Shown here: positions 7,711 to 16,679 of the stretch, in pieces
Layout: the number at the start of each line of letters is the position of its first letter
How positions within the stretch are numbered: position 1 is the first letter of the stretch
Assembly: GCF_009711265.1 (NCBI RefSeq)
Contig: NZ_WMII01000007.1
Span: 124,001-188,000 of the forward strand
DNA length: 64,000 bases
Direction: 5' to 3'
DNA from: Paracoccus shanxieyensis
Lineage (GTDB): Bacteria; Pseudomonadota; Alphaproteobacteria; Rhodobacterales; Rhodobacteraceae
The notes under the pieces: generated by a model
Told to the model about the DNA's origin: nothing
Seen by the model: only the letters and a program-made list of their open reading frames with translations
Database searches by the model: none
Translations under genes and position numbers: made by a program

Positions 7711-8933
7711 CGCGCCGGTTGCGGACGCGCCAGGGCAGACGGCCCGCCGCGCCGGGTGATGGCGGGGGCCAGCACCGGCAGCAATTCCTGGGGGGACTGC
7801 ACGAAATCGGTGGCCGGGCGGGCCAGCAGGGCCTGCCGCGCCTGCGCCAGATCGGCGCGGGTCAGGCGCGACAGCAGCGCCGCCAGTTCTGCCGGATCGG
7901 GACGGGGAATGGTGAAGCCCAGCCCGTCCTGCGCGATGCGCCGCCCGGTCTGAGTGTCGGACAAACCGATCTGCGGGCAGCCGCACCAGCTTGCCTCATA
8001 GATCCGGTTCGGCAACAGCCAATCCGAATTCGTGCCGCGCTGCCACATATCCTGTGCCCAGACCAGATCGCAGCCCGCATAGGCCTGCGCCAGCCCATCG
8101 GGGTAGCGATAGGGGCCGGTCCATTCGGCATTGGGCCGCTTGGCCAGTTCATCGCGGAAATTCGTCAGCGCATGATCGTGCAGCGCGCCGGAAAAGCGCA
8201 GGCGCAGCCGGTCGCCCATCAGATCAAGCGTCCGGAACAGCAAGTCGGCCGAGGCCTGACAGCGGATCGACCCGACCAGTCCCAGCGTGATCGGCGCATC
8301 ATCGGGCTTGGGGTCGGGCATCGCCGGACGGGCAGGGGCGGCGGCGGGATCAAGTCCCAGCCACAGCTTGTTTTCCACCAAGGCCACCGGGCCACGATAG
8401 CCCTGCATCGGCGCGAAGTAATTCTCGACAAAGCCGGGCGAGGACACCACCAGCAGCGCGGCATTGGCCAGCACGCGGCGTTCGGCCAGCCGCATGATCC
8501 GGCCCTTGCGGCCGGACGCGGTCATCAGGTCGTGGATGTCCAGACATTCATAGACCAGCGGCGCAGCGGCCCGCCCGGCACGCAGGGCGGCAAGGCGACG
8601 GGCGGTCAGGGCGATCATCGCAAGGTCAAGATTGCGCGCGATGATCAGCTGCGCATCCGCCAGCACGCGCCATTGCGACATGGCGCGGCGGACCGCGCCG
8701 CCCAGCCCCAGCGCCCGGCCCTTGATGTCCTGATGCTTGACCAGCCCAAGGTCGATGTTCTGCCATTCCGGGCTGAAATCCGGGCTGCCCTCGCGGCGCT
8801 GGCAAAAGGAAGTGACCTCGCAGCCAAGCGCCCGCAGCGCCCGGATGCGGCGGATCTGCGAAGCCTCGGCCACATCGAAGCCAAAGACCGCGATGCGCAG
8901 CCCCTGCGCCTGTTCGGGCTGGATCGGGGTCAT
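7707..8933 (-). CDS. Glycosyltransferase, GT-B fold (family 4-like), exopolysaccharide cluster
   Basis: 408 residues. The N-terminal GT-B domain (RIAVFGFDVAEASQIRRIRALRALG) and the acceptor half containing LVYECLDIHDLM resemble enzymes such as ExoL of succinoglycan clusters. The C-terminal half holds TLGLVGSIRCQASADLLFRTLDLM and IYEASWCGCPQIGL, the latter at the usual EAxxxGxP donor-binding site. It would add a sugar from a nucleotide donor to the lipid-linked repeat unit at the cytoplasmic face. It is the last gene of the leftward arm and overlaps the next upstream gene by four bases. The sugar is unknown. Confidence 0.8.
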   Translation of the reverse strand: MTPIQPEQAQGLRIAVFGFDVAEASQIRRIRALRALGCEVTSFCQRREGSPDFSPEWQNIDLGLVKHQDIKGRALGLGGAVRRAMSQWRVLADAQLIIARNLDLAMIALTARRLAALRAGRAAAPLVYECLDIHDLMTASGRKGRIMRLAERRVLANAALLVVSSPGFVENYFAPMQGYRGPVALVENKLWLGLDPAAAPARPAMPDPKPDDAPITLGLVGSIRCQASADLLFRTLDLMGDRLRLRFSGALHDHALTNFRDELAKRPNAEWTGPYRYPDGLAQAYAGCDLVWAQDMWQRGTNSDWLLPNRIYEASWCGCPQIGLSDTQTGRRIAQDGLGFTIPRPDPAELAALLSRLTRADLAQARQALLARPATDFVQSPQELLPVLAPAITRRGGPSALARPQPAR

Positions 8934-9826
8934 GCCGGATCGCCGCCGTAAAGCTGGGCCTGCGGGCGGTCGGTGGTCAGCGCGGTGACGACGCCGCGAT
9001 GCAACTGGCCACGCAGGAACCAGAAATTGCGCTTGGTTTCGTCATCGGCGTGGCGGCGTTCCTGAATGCGGCAATAAGCGGCCTTGGCGCTGGCCGTCAC
9101 CAGCAGCTTGGCCCGCGCGACAGGCGTCGGCGCGGTGATGATATGGGTCTGACCCATGCGGAAGCGGCGATTGGCCAGCCATTCCAGCGTCTGCCGGTTC
9201 GGCGGCACCGATTCGCTGAGCGTGGCCTTGGGCGCTGCGACCATGCGCATCCCCATGCGCGACAGGCGCAGAAAGAATTCGGTATCCTCGCCGCCTGTGG
9301 TGCCGCGCGCCAGATCATAACGCTCATTGACCCATGGCATGCCTTTCCAGCGTATGATGGCATTGCCGCTGTTGGCCGTCGGCACCTTTTCCAGTTCCGG
9401 ATAGCTGGAGTGATAGTCCAGCTCGCGCACCCAATGCGGGGTGTCGGCGGGATAGTCGGCGATCACCTTGCCGATGGCGCATTCCGCGCCCGCCTTGACG
9501 GCGGCATCAAGGATCTCGGCCAGCCAGTCGGGGGTGACGATTTCATCGTCATCCAGCCCGGCAACCCAATCGGCATCGCCCGCCGCATCCAGACAGGCGT
9601 TCCGCGCGATCGAGATATTGCGCGCCGGCGCATGGACATAGACCAGCGGAATGGGCAGCAGCCCCGCCGCCTCGGTCACGACCTGCCGGGCGCTGTCGGT
9701 GTCGTCATTATCGGCGATGACAAGGCGCAGCTCATGCTGGTCGACCCCGCGCAGCTTGCCGATGGATGCAATGGTTTCCGCGACCTGAGGGCGGCGGAAC
9801 GTGCACATCAGGATATCAATGCGCAT
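8930..9826 (-). CDS. Glycosyltransferase family 2 (ExoM-like)
   Basis: 298 residues. The GT-A fold starts with MRIDILMCTFRRPQVAETIASI; IADNDDTDSARQV and DWVAGLDDDEIVTPDWL give the nucleotide-binding and DxD metal-binding sites, and GEDTEFFLRLSRMG is the ED acid/base region. Start and layout resemble ExoM of succinoglycan biosynthesis. It transfers a sugar to the lipid-linked oligosaccharide inside the cell. It overlaps the gene after it by four bases and the gene before it by eleven, so translation is coupled along this arm. Confidence 0.85.
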   Translation of the reverse strand: MRIDILMCTFRRPQVAETIASIGKLRGVDQHELRLVIADNDDTDSARQVVTEAAGLLPIPLVYVHAPARNISIARNACLDAAGDADWVAGLDDDEIVTPDWLAEILDAAVKAGAECAIGKVIADYPADTPHWVRELDYHSSYPELEKVPTANSGNAIIRWKGMPWVNERYDLARGTTGGEDTEFFLRLSRMGMRMVAAPKATLSESVPPNRQTLEWLANRRFRMGQTHIITAPTPVARAKLLVTASAKAAYCRIQERRHADDETKRNFWFLRGQLHRGVVTALTTDRPQAQLYGGDPA

Positions 9827-10886
9827 GGGTCTGGCTCCGTTTGAAAATCATCCCGCTGAGGAAACCGGCGCCCCAAGGGATGTGCATGGCAGCAAGCGCG
9901 GGACCAGCCCAAAGCCCGCAGGCGCTGGAATGGCGAAAGGTCATGGCCAGCGAAGCGCCGACCAGAACAGCCAGATACAGCAAAGGCCAGAACAGCCCCA
10001 GCCAGACCAGACCCGACGCACCCGCAAGCGCGCCAAGTGCCACAAGCAGCAGCCCGGCCGCGATCAGCACCAGATTGACCGCTGGCGCGATCTGACGCAA
10101 GCGCGGACGCATGGCGTGCTTGGTGACGGTGCGCGCGCGGCCCCGGCCATAGTTCCAGTATTGCCGCCCCAGCTTCTGCAGGGTCGGGCGCATCCAGTAA
10201 TCCAGCCGCAACTCTGCCGCCAGCCAGATCCGGCCGCCCGCCAGACGAATGCGGTGGTCCAGCTCGGCATCCTCATTATGGCTGAAGCTGGGGTCATAGC
10301 CGCCGACGCGGCGGAACCAGTCCAGATCCATGGCGGCATGATGGCCGTGATCCACCTCGCGCGAGGCGCGCCCGCCGCGATGCGCCGATCCGCCCGAACC
10401 GACCGGCGTGTCGACGATCCATGCGGCGGCCTTCTGAAAGCAGCTCTGCCCGCGCGAATCCATCGGCACCACGACCGAGGCGCAGCCCTTTTCGACCAGC
10501 ATATCCGCCGCCTGCATCGCATAGCCCGGGGGATAAAGCGCATGGGCATCGGCGCGCAGCATGACGCGGTGGCGCGGCAGCGCGCAGAATTCGACGGCGT
10601 GGTTGATGCCCGCCGATTGCAGCCGACCGGCATTATGGATCAGCCGCAGATTGGGAAATTCCTGCGACAGGCGGGTGACGATCTGGCGCGTGGCATCATG
10701 GCTGCCGCCATCGGCCACGACGATATCGACATGCCGCAATCGCGGATCGCCGGTCAGCAGCGACCGCAGGCAGGGCTCGATCGCGGTTTCCTCGTTCAGG
10801 GTGGGCACGACGATCAGCACCTCATCGCCACGGATGGCGTGGCCCGTGTCTTGGTCAGTGTCGTTGATCGAGGCAAATTGGTTCAT
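9816..10886 (-). CDS. Glycosyltransferase family 2 (ExoA-like) with C-terminal membrane segments
   Basis: 356 residues from the ATG at 10884-10886, which overlaps the flippase stop by four bases. EVLIVVPTLNEETAIEPCL and DIVVADGGSHDATRQI form the GT-A nucleotide site, LRADAHALYPPGY carries the metal-binding acids, and SFSHNEDAELDHRIRLAG the catalytic region. About 90 C-terminal residues form two or three membrane helices (LVLIAAGLLLVALGALAGAS, LLYLAVLVGASLAM). This arrangement matches ExoA, which adds an early glucose in succinoglycan assembly. The exact sugar here cannot be read from sequence. Confidence 0.85.
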   Translation of the reverse strand: MNQFASINDTDQDTGHAIRGDEVLIVVPTLNEETAIEPCLRSLLTGDPRLRHVDIVVADGGSHDATRQIVTRLSQEFPNLRLIHNAGRLQSAGINHAVEFCALPRHRVMLRADAHALYPPGYAMQAADMLVEKGCASVVVPMDSRGQSCFQKAAAWIVDTPVGSGGSAHRGGRASREVDHGHHAAMDLDWFRRVGGYDPSFSHNEDAELDHRIRLAGGRIWLAAELRLDYWMRPTLQKLGRQYWNYGRGRARTVTKHAMRPRLRQIAPAVNLVLIAAGLLLVALGALAGASGLVWLGLFWPLLYLAVLVGASLAMTFRHSSACGLWAGPALAAMHIPWGAGFLSGMIFKRSQTHAH

Positions 10887-12214
10887 GGCGACACCGTTTT
10901 CGAGCCATCCGTGTTGCCCGGCAACAGGTGGCGCAGCGTGGCCAACGTCGGGTCCACGCCCAGCTTGCGCCGGCACAGCACCGTCATGGCGATCTGGCCC
11001 AGCAGATTGGCCATGACCGCGCCGATGGCCGCGCCGACGACGCCCCAAAGCGCGCCAAAGGCACAGATCAGCACGACGCAGCTGATGGCGCCGATCACAT
11101 TGCCGGTAAAGTCCTGCCGGCCCAGACCGCGCGACGACATCAGCACCGTGGCCGGTCCCAAAACGACCGACGTGGCGGGGATCAGCAGCATGATCAGCAG
11201 CGCGGGGCCGGCGTCATGGAACTCGGTCCCGAACCAGCCAAGCGCCATGCGGCCGAACAGCAGAACCAGCACCGCGCCCAGCAACAGCCCCGCCAGCTTG
11301 ATCGCGCCCGAGCTGGCCAGCAGCTTGTCGCGGCGCTGATCGGCCCGCGCTGCCATGGCTTGCGCGATGCGCGGGCTGAAGGCCACGTCGACGGCGACGA
11401 CACCGAAATTGATGATGTTGATGATGGAGAAGGCGACGGCGAACAGGCTGGTCTCGGTGCCGGTCAGCACAAGGCCGGCCGTCGCGATCAGGATCGCCTT
11501 GCGGTATTCGGTCATGATCAGGCCGGGGGTCAGCCAGATGCCCAGCTTGGTCCAGCCCAGCCATTCCGAACGGTCGCTGCGGGTATGCTGCAGAAAGGTG
11601 AAATCGTCGCGCAGCAGGCGGTTCTGGATCAGAACCGTGATGCCCTCGGACAGGGCGAACAGCAGCACGACATGCCATGGCTGCATCTGCAGACCCGCAA
11701 GCCAGGCCAGTCCCAGTCCCAGCGTCAGCACAACAGGCCCGGTCAGCAGGCGCGGCATCAGCCCCTTGCGCATCACACCAAGCGCCGAGGCATGGCGGGC
11801 GGTCAGCCGGGCCATGGCCACCAGCACAATGGCCAGCACCATCGCAGCGACCGTCGCCGGGGTTTCGGGCACGGCAATCCCGACCGCATAAATCAGCCCG
11901 ACGATGGCCAGCAGGACCGGCGTCATCATCATCACAAGCTGGCGGTTGAAGCGGATATAGCCCGCGGCCTTTTCAAGCTGCCCGTCATGGCGCGCGGGCA
12001 CGACAACCTTCATGGCGCCGGATTCAAGGTTCAGCGTCATCATGATCGAGATGATCTGCGCCACCGAAATCGCCTGCAACGCATGGCCCGAGGCCTCGGG
12101 CTGCAGCAGCCGAACCAGCAGCAGCGTCCAGACCAGCGTCAGCACATTCGCTCCGATCCGGGCGACGATCAGCAGAAGCGAATCGATCAGACCGCCGGAA
12201 TGGTCGCTGCCCAT
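10883..12214 (-). CDS. Polysaccharide flippase (Wzx/MATE-like, PST family)
   Basis: 443 residues from the ATG at 12212-12214, which has GGGGAA five bases upstream; an ATG at 12236-12238 would add eight residues but lacks a good ribosome site. About 12 hydrophobic helices run through the whole protein (e.g. LLLIVARIGANVLTLVWTLLL, LLLGAVLVLLFGRMALGWFG, VVGAAIGAVMANLLGQIAM). Proteins of this type move the lipid-linked repeat unit across the inner membrane before polymerisation. Position between the glycosyltransferases and the initiating transferase fits. A Wzy-like partner lies in the opposite arm at 15358-16677. Confidence 0.85.
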   Translation of the reverse strand: MGSDHSGGLIDSLLLIVARIGANVLTLVWTLLLVRLLQPEASGHALQAISVAQIISIMMTLNLESGAMKVVVPARHDGQLEKAAGYIRFNRQLVMMMTPVLLAIVGLIYAVGIAVPETPATVAAMVLAIVLVAMARLTARHASALGVMRKGLMPRLLTGPVVLTLGLGLAWLAGLQMQPWHVVLLFALSEGITVLIQNRLLRDDFTFLQHTRSDRSEWLGWTKLGIWLTPGLIMTEYRKAILIATAGLVLTGTETSLFAVAFSIINIINFGVVAVDVAFSPRIAQAMAARADQRRDKLLASSGAIKLAGLLLGAVLVLLFGRMALGWFGTEFHDAGPALLIMLLIPATSVVLGPATVLMSSRGLGRQDFTGNVIGAISCVVLICAFGALWGVVGAAIGAVMANLLGQIAMTVLCRRKLGVDPTLATLRHLLPGNTDGSKTVSP

Positions 12215-12330
12215 GCGTTTCCCCAGAAACTTAACCATGGCTGAAACCGGAAAATTTGACGTAAAGGTCAGGCCCAGCAGGCAATGCGGGGCTGGCCAAC
12301 ATCTGCAACTCGTGTTTAGATTGCAGTATC

Positions 12331-12567
12331 ATGTTTGGCATTCTTCTCACAGGAATTGTCGCAGGTGCGGTCGCCGGTTTGCTGGCGGCCGGTTTCGCGG
12401 GCACAGGGCCCCTTGCGACACTTGCGGTCGTCGTTGTTGCTGCGAATGTTTTCGCAGCAGGTGCGATTTTTGTCAGGCAGAACAAGAAACCGGCGGCCCG
12501 AAGGACCGCCGTTCCGTTCATTTCCCGGTTGCCCCAACAACGACCATCACGGTCCGGGCGAGAATAG
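12331..12567 (+). CDS. Possible small two-helix membrane protein (doubtful)
   Basis: 78 residues starting MFGILLTGIVAGAVAGLLAA, with two hydrophobic segments (residues ~3-24 and ~29-49), then a basic tail. No clear ribosome site precedes the ATG. The basic tail is encoded across the terminator hairpin of the convergent transferase gene (12490-12515), and the frame then overlaps the end of that gene by 50 bases. The hydrophobic half looks protein-like; the tail does not. No family recognised. It could be a real small membrane protein or chance. Confidence 0.35.
   Translation: MFGILLTGIVAGAVAGLLAAGFAGTGPLATLAVVVVAANVFAAGAIFVRQNKKPAARRTAVPFISRLPQQRPSRSGRE
12490..12515 (-). terminator. UUCG-capped terminator of the sugar transferase gene
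   Basis: Read leftward just after the stop at 12518, GGCGGTCC-TTCG-GGCCGCC forms a stem with one bulged T and a TTCG tetraloop, followed by GGTTTCTTGTT. This ends the transferase transcript before the flippase gene or reduces read-through into it. Confidence 0.6.
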
Positions 12568-13225
12568 AGATATCCTTCGTCAGCGAATGTGACTGCGCAT
12601 AATCGCGGTCAAGCCGGACCCGTTCGTCATAAGACACATCGTTGCGCCCGCTGACTTGCCACATGCCGGTCAGGCCGGGCCGGACGGCGTGGTAGTGATG
12701 AACAGATTCGCCATAACGCTCTAGTTCGGGCGCGGTGACGGGGCGGGGGCCGACCAGGCTCATGTCGCCACGAATCACGTTCCACAGCTGCGGCAGCTCA
12801 TCAAGGCTGGTTTTGCGCAGCGTCTGGCCCAGTTTGGTGATGCGCGGATCTTTGTCCAGCTTGCGATGCTCTTCCCATTCCTTGCGGGCGATGGGATCGT
12901 TTGCAATCAGGTCTTGCAGGCGCTGTTCGGCATTGGGAACCATCGTGCGGAACTTCAGGCAGCGGAATTTCCGCCCGTTCCGGCCCACGCGCTCGTGACC
13001 GAAAATCATGCCTTTACCTTGCATTCTAACGAAAAATGCCACGACAAGAATGATCGGCAGGAATACCATGCCAATGGTGAAAGCACCGGTCACGTCCAGC
13101 GTGCGCTTGCCCGCCACGTTGTACCAGTTGCGGCCCGAAACCGGCCCGGGGCTTAGACGCGGCTGCGCCCCCAAAGCATGTCTGTCCATGGCGTCGGGGG
13201 TCGTTTTTACGGCGTCAGACAACAT
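12518..13225 (-). CDS. Exopolysaccharide-initiating sugar-1-phosphate transferase (ExoY/WbaP type)
   Basis: 235 residues from the ATG at 13223-13225, chosen because AGGAG lies about ten bases upstream; a start at 13246 would place that site inside the gene. One membrane helix (GAFTIGMVFLPIILVVAFFVRM) is followed by the bacterial sugar transferase domain: FGHERVGRNGRKFRCLKFRTM, LRKTSLDELPQLWNVIRGDMSLVGPRP, RPGLTGMWQVSGR. It loads the first hexose-1-phosphate onto undecaprenyl phosphate, which starts the repeat unit. It heads the leftward arm of the cluster. Confidence 0.93.
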   Translation of the reverse strand: MLSDAVKTTPDAMDRHALGAQPRLSPGPVSGRNWYNVAGKRTLDVTGAFTIGMVFLPIILVVAFFVRMQGKGMIFGHERVGRNGRKFRCLKFRTMVPNAEQRLQDLIANDPIARKEWEEHRKLDKDPRITKLGQTLRKTSLDELPQLWNVIRGDMSLVGPRPVTAPELERYGESVHHYHAVRPGLTGMWQVSGRNDVSYDERVRLDRDYAQSHSLTKDISILARTVMVVVGATGK

Positions 13226-13756
13226 TGATACTCGCTCCTGAAACATGCGCCAAAGCTCGGGGAAGGAAGAAAACTCTATCGCCCGGATAAATAACAGTAG
13301 TTCTGACCTGAAAGTGAACCCTGATGCAGAAGGCTGTCAATTGCAGCTTGGCGGAAAACTGCTGAGTTCGGCAAAATTTTGCTGCAGGGCAGCGAAGATC
13401 GGACGAATCTGATGCAGCACTGCATCCAAGAATTGCATTTCTCTTAAATGACAGTTGCGCACTATTTTAATTTTATCCTCCGCATCTCTGAAAACATTAA
13501 AATTTTACCGAATTGGAGGGTAGATTATGTGAGCGACATTCAACCTTTGGTTGCCAAGCGCAAAATTTTTCAACAGGCGGATATTCGCCTGTGTGGTATT
13601 TTTATAAGTCACACTGCTTATTTATTAGCCGTTGATACTTGCCCTTTGGGATAGTATTACTGATTTCGGATCAATTGGATATCGACAGATGCCCTGCGTT
13701 GTCCAACACTGCCTGCATAGGCGCATCTTTGCCGATTATGTGTTTTAGCGAGTAAG
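13226..13756. other. AT-richer divergent control region of the polysaccharide cluster
   Basis: About 530 bases with no convincing gene and far lower GC than the surroundings (runs such as TTTTAATTTTATCC). Both arms start from here, so it must hold two promoters. The clearest element is a 20-bp dyad at 13573-13592. A 68-codon rightward frame (13448-13654) has no ribosome site and no recognisable domain. The low GC may reflect control by a nucleoid protein or acquisition by transfer; sequence alone does not decide. Confidence 0.6.
13573..13592. promoter_or_regulatory. 20-bp lux-box-sized inverted repeat
   Basis: ACAGGCGGATATTCGCCTGT is an inverted repeat with a single mismatched pair. Its length, central AT and AC...GT ends fit operators of LuxR-type quorum-sensing regulators, but other dimeric regulators also use such sites. 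It lies about 165 bases before the deacetylase ATG and about 350 bases before the transferase ATG. As a transcript it could also form a 7-bp hairpin. Confidence 0.45.
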
Positions 13757-14446
13757 ATGGACCACATGTCTCCAAGCTTATTTTCCCCTGATGTTCAGCG
13801 CACCGCGCTTACTGTTTTCGCACATCCCGACGATGCAGAGATTTCTTGTTTTGGTTTGCTGTCCAAGCTTCGCCGCGAAGGTTGGCGCATTGCCATGGTC
13901 GTCGTCACGCGCGGCGAAAACGGTGCGGATGTCGCATCCTGGGACAGAATGAATGAGGCTCGCCGCGCTGCAGAAAGTATCGGCGCCGAGCTGATCTTCG
14001 GGGATTTCTCGGACGGGTTCGTCACGGTATCGGGCGATCTGGTGCATTGGATCGAAGGCCTGATGCAAGAGTGGCGGCCAGATATCGTGCTGACCCATTT
14101 CACGGGCGACAACCGCACCAGCCATCAGGACCACGTGGCGGTCGAGGCTGCGGTGCAGATCGCCGTCCGCCGTGCGCCATGGCGTCCCACCCTGCTGCTG
14201 GGCGAGGGGATCGACCACGACATGACGTTCCGCCCTAACTGGTTCGTCGACATCACCGAAGACTATGAGACCAAGGCCGCCGCGATCGCCATGCATGAAT
14301 CGCAGAGCCACAAATACTACATGCGCCGCGAACATGTGGATGTCAGGTCACGGCGCTGGGATATCAACTTCTCGCGTCCATCGGGAGCCGCCGAGTATCT
14401 GCCGCGCTACTGGGAAGCCTATTTCCTCGTCCAGCACGCGATGTGA
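13757..14446 (+). CDS. PIG-L family deacetylase
   Basis: 229 residues. The metal-binding motif AHPDDAEISC (residues ~21-30) and the later HQDHVAVEAAV are the signature of LmbE/PIG-L zinc deacetylases, which remove acetyl groups from N-acetylglucosamine-type sugars. In this setting it probably deacetylates an amino sugar of the precursor or polymer. ATGs at 13757 and 13766 are both possible. It is the first gene of the rightward arm, followed after 39 bases by a sulfotransferase. No signal peptide, so it acts in the cytoplasm. Confidence 0.88.
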   Translation: MDHMSPSLFSPDVQRTALTVFAHPDDAEISCFGLLSKLRREGWRIAMVVVTRGENGADVASWDRMNEARRAAESIGAELIFGDFSDGFVTVSGDLVHWIEGLMQEWRPDIVLTHFTGDNRTSHQDHVAVEAAVQIAVRRAPWRPTLLLGEGIDHDMTFRPNWFVDITEDYETKAAAIAMHESQSHKYYMRREHVDVRSRRWDINFSRPSGAAEYLPRYWEAYFLVQHAM

Positions 14447-14485
14447 TCCGGGTTTTCTGGGCGCTGTCGAAAGGTCCAAGCTACA

Positions 14486-15370
14486 ATGAAGATCGATCCC
14501 TCGATCATTGAAACGTCGTCACTGGTGCGCAGGGACGAAGACAGGCTCGTGGATTTCATCGTGATCGGTGCCATGCGCGCCGGCACGACGATGTTGCAGG
14601 ACATTCTGGAAAAGCACCCCCAGATCTCGATGGCGCGGGTCAAGGAAACCGATTATTTTATCGCCGAAAAGAACTATGCGCGCGGTCCCGACTGGTATCG
14701 CGGGCAGTTCGACACCACGCGGGCATTGCGCGGCGAGGTCAGCCCGAACTATGCCAAGGCCCGTGATTTTCCCGGCGTGCCCCAGCGGATCTTCCGCGAC
14801 TGTCCCGATGCCCGGCTGATCTATGTGCTGCGCGATCCGGTCAAACGGGCCGTGTCGCAATACCTGCATTCGTGGAACATGGGTGAGGTCACGGAAACGC
14901 CCGCGCAGATGGCGGGAGGACATGAATATTTCAGCATCATGGACACCAGCAACTATGCCGCCCAGCTGGATGCCTATCTGCAATATTTCGACCGCTCGCA
15001 GATTCTTGTGATTGAATTCGAAAGCCTGATCAGCGCGCCACAGGTGCATCTTGATGCGATACTGGCCCATATCGGCGCCAGCCCGATGCAGATGCCCGGC
15101 ATGGATCGGCAGAACGCGAATGACGAATTGGAGCGCGTGCCGATGGCCGTGCTGAAGCTGTCGCAAGGCAGGCTGAGGCCGCTGCTGACGCGCCTTATCA
15201 GCCCGGCGCTGCGCCGCAGGCTGCGGCAGATGCTGGCGCGTCTGGGCTCGGCGCGCGTCGCACCCTGCTTTCCCGAGCCGATGCTTGTGACCATGCGCAG
15301 CGAACTGGCCCCCGAGGTCAGCCGGTTACGCAAGATGACCGGGCAGGAGTTTTCCAAATGGTCGATCTGA
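14486..15370 (+). CDS. PAPS-dependent sulfotransferase
   Basis: 294 residues. IVIGAMRAGTTMLQDIL is the 5'-phosphosulfate-binding loop and DARLIYVLRDPVKRAVSQYLH the 3'-phosphate-binding motif of the Sulfotransfer_1/3 families. These enzymes move sulfate from PAPS to a hydroxyl or amino group of a glycan. The middle of the protein (GEVSPNYAKA) fits the glycan-type sulfotransferases. It overlaps the following polymerase gene by 13 bases. Context suggests sulfation of the cluster's polysaccharide. Confidence 0.85.
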   Translation: MKIDPSIIETSSLVRRDEDRLVDFIVIGAMRAGTTMLQDILEKHPQISMARVKETDYFIAEKNYARGPDWYRGQFDTTRALRGEVSPNYAKARDFPGVPQRIFRDCPDARLIYVLRDPVKRAVSQYLHSWNMGEVTETPAQMAGGHEYFSIMDTSNYAAQLDAYLQYFDRSQILVIEFESLISAPQVHLDAILAHIGASPMQMPGMDRQNANDELERVPMAVLKLSQGRLRPLLTRLISPALRRRLRQMLARLGSARVAPCFPEPMLVTMRSELAPEVSRLRKMTGQEFSKWSI

Positions 15371-16677
15371 CGCAGGGCCCCGATCGCCCGATGGGGTGGG
15401 GGGGCCGGATCGGCGATGGGCAGCGCGCATTCTGGCTGGCCTATGATGTCGGCCTGCTGTCGCTGACGGTCATTGCCATGGCCGACATGCCGCAGCGCTG
15501 GGGTGTGGGTGGCTTGGTCTGGCTGCTGGTCTATCTGCTGTTCATCCTGCGAGTCACGATGATCTGGCCGGATTACTTCCGGCTGCTGTCGCGCAACTGG
15601 ACGCTGCTGCTGTTCGCAACAGTCTGCCTGATCTCGGTGGTGTGGTCGGGGTCTCGGGCGACGACCATGGCGGCAGGCACGCAGATGATGATGTCGACGC
15701 TGATCGCTGTGTATGTCGGATGGAGGTTCAGTCCAAAGCAGCTGATCATCGGTATCTTCCTGATCGTATCAGCGGGGTCTGCGCTGTCGCTCGTCAACAT
15801 GGTCGTGGGATTTGTGCAGCCCGTCTACAGCGCTGTTGGCGGTTTGCTTGGGATCTATACAAACAAGAACACCTTGGGACATTATTCGCAGATGGCGGCG
15901 CTGATGTCGCTGACCGTCCTTTTGATGCGCCCCGGAGAAGTGCCGCGCCTGCTGCGCCTGTATGCGCCGTTTGCTTTTGCCATCTGTGCATTTGCAATGG
16001 TCATGTCGAAGTCCATGACAGCGGTGCTGCTGTTGCCCTGCTATACGGGGCTGTTTTTGCTGATCAATCGCCGCCGGCTTCCGGTAAGTCTGCGCTATGG
16101 TACGATCGGGCTGCTGATCGTGCTGATCGGAGCAGGTCCCTTCGTGCTGGCACTGATGGGCATTGACCCTCTGACCGAGATTTTCCGGGCGACAGGCAAG
16201 GATCCGACCCTGACCGGCCGCACGGATTTGTGGGGCATCGGTCTGGGCGTCGCCGCGCAATCCCCGCTCACGGGTTTCGGCTTTGGTGCCTTCTGGGCGA
16301 TGGACAGATTTGCACCAGAGCAATTCGCGGTGGTTCAGGCGGGCTCCCCTGCACCGTCCTTTCACAACTTCATGATCGACATTCTGGTTGGCACGGGAGC
16401 GATCGGGCTTGCGTGCAACCTGACGCTTCTGGGAACCGTGCTGTGGCGGACGCTGCGGTTTTATCTGGCGACAGGTTGGGCCTTGGCATCAGGCTGTCTG
16501 GTGCTGACCCTGCTTCCGCTGAATGTGGGTCTTGTCGAAACCTATTTGTTCCGCCAGCACGAGTTCATGCTCATGTGGCTTATCATGATCGGTGTCAGCG
16601 TGAAATGTCACGCGCCGCCCTTCGTCAATCCGTCAAGCCGTAATCTGGCCGGCGATCTCTCCCAGGTGAATGATTAA
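15358..16677 (+). CDS. O-antigen ligase/polymerase family membrane protein (Wzy-like)
   Basis: 439 residues with about 11-12 membrane helices. The Wzy_C/O-antigen ligase region is visible at FRATGKDPTLTGRTDLWGIGLGVAAQSPLTGFGFGAFW and PSFHNFMIDILVGTGAIGL, where the R and the conserved H of these polymerases lie. It would polymerise flipped repeat units in the periplasm. The gene starts inside the end of the sulfotransferase gene and stops two bases before the second sulfotransferase. WaaL and Wzy cannot be fully separated by eye; the context favours the polymerase. Confidence 0.85.
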   Translation: MVDLTQGPDRPMGWGGRIGDGQRAFWLAYDVGLLSLTVIAMADMPQRWGVGGLVWLLVYLLFILRVTMIWPDYFRLLSRNWTLLLFATVCLISVVWSGSRATTMAAGTQMMMSTLIAVYVGWRFSPKQLIIGIFLIVSAGSALSLVNMVVGFVQPVYSAVGGLLGIYTNKNTLGHYSQMAALMSLTVLLMRPGEVPRLLRLYAPFAFAICAFAMVMSKSMTAVLLLPCYTGLFLLINRRRLPVSLRYGTIGLLIVLIGAGPFVLALMGIDPLTEIFRATGKDPTLTGRTDLWGIGLGVAAQSPLTGFGFGAFWAMDRFAPEQFAVVQAGSPAPSFHNFMIDILVGTGAIGLACNLTLLGTVLWRTLRFYLATGWALASGCLVLTLLPLNVGLVETYLFRQHEFMLMWLIMIGVSVKCHAPPFVNPSSRNLAGDLSQVND

Positions 16678-16679
16678 AG

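Noticed and set aside
13448..13654. A 68-codon rightward frame in the AT-rich spacer
   Set aside because: No ribosome site, no domain, and low GC makes start codons common by chance.
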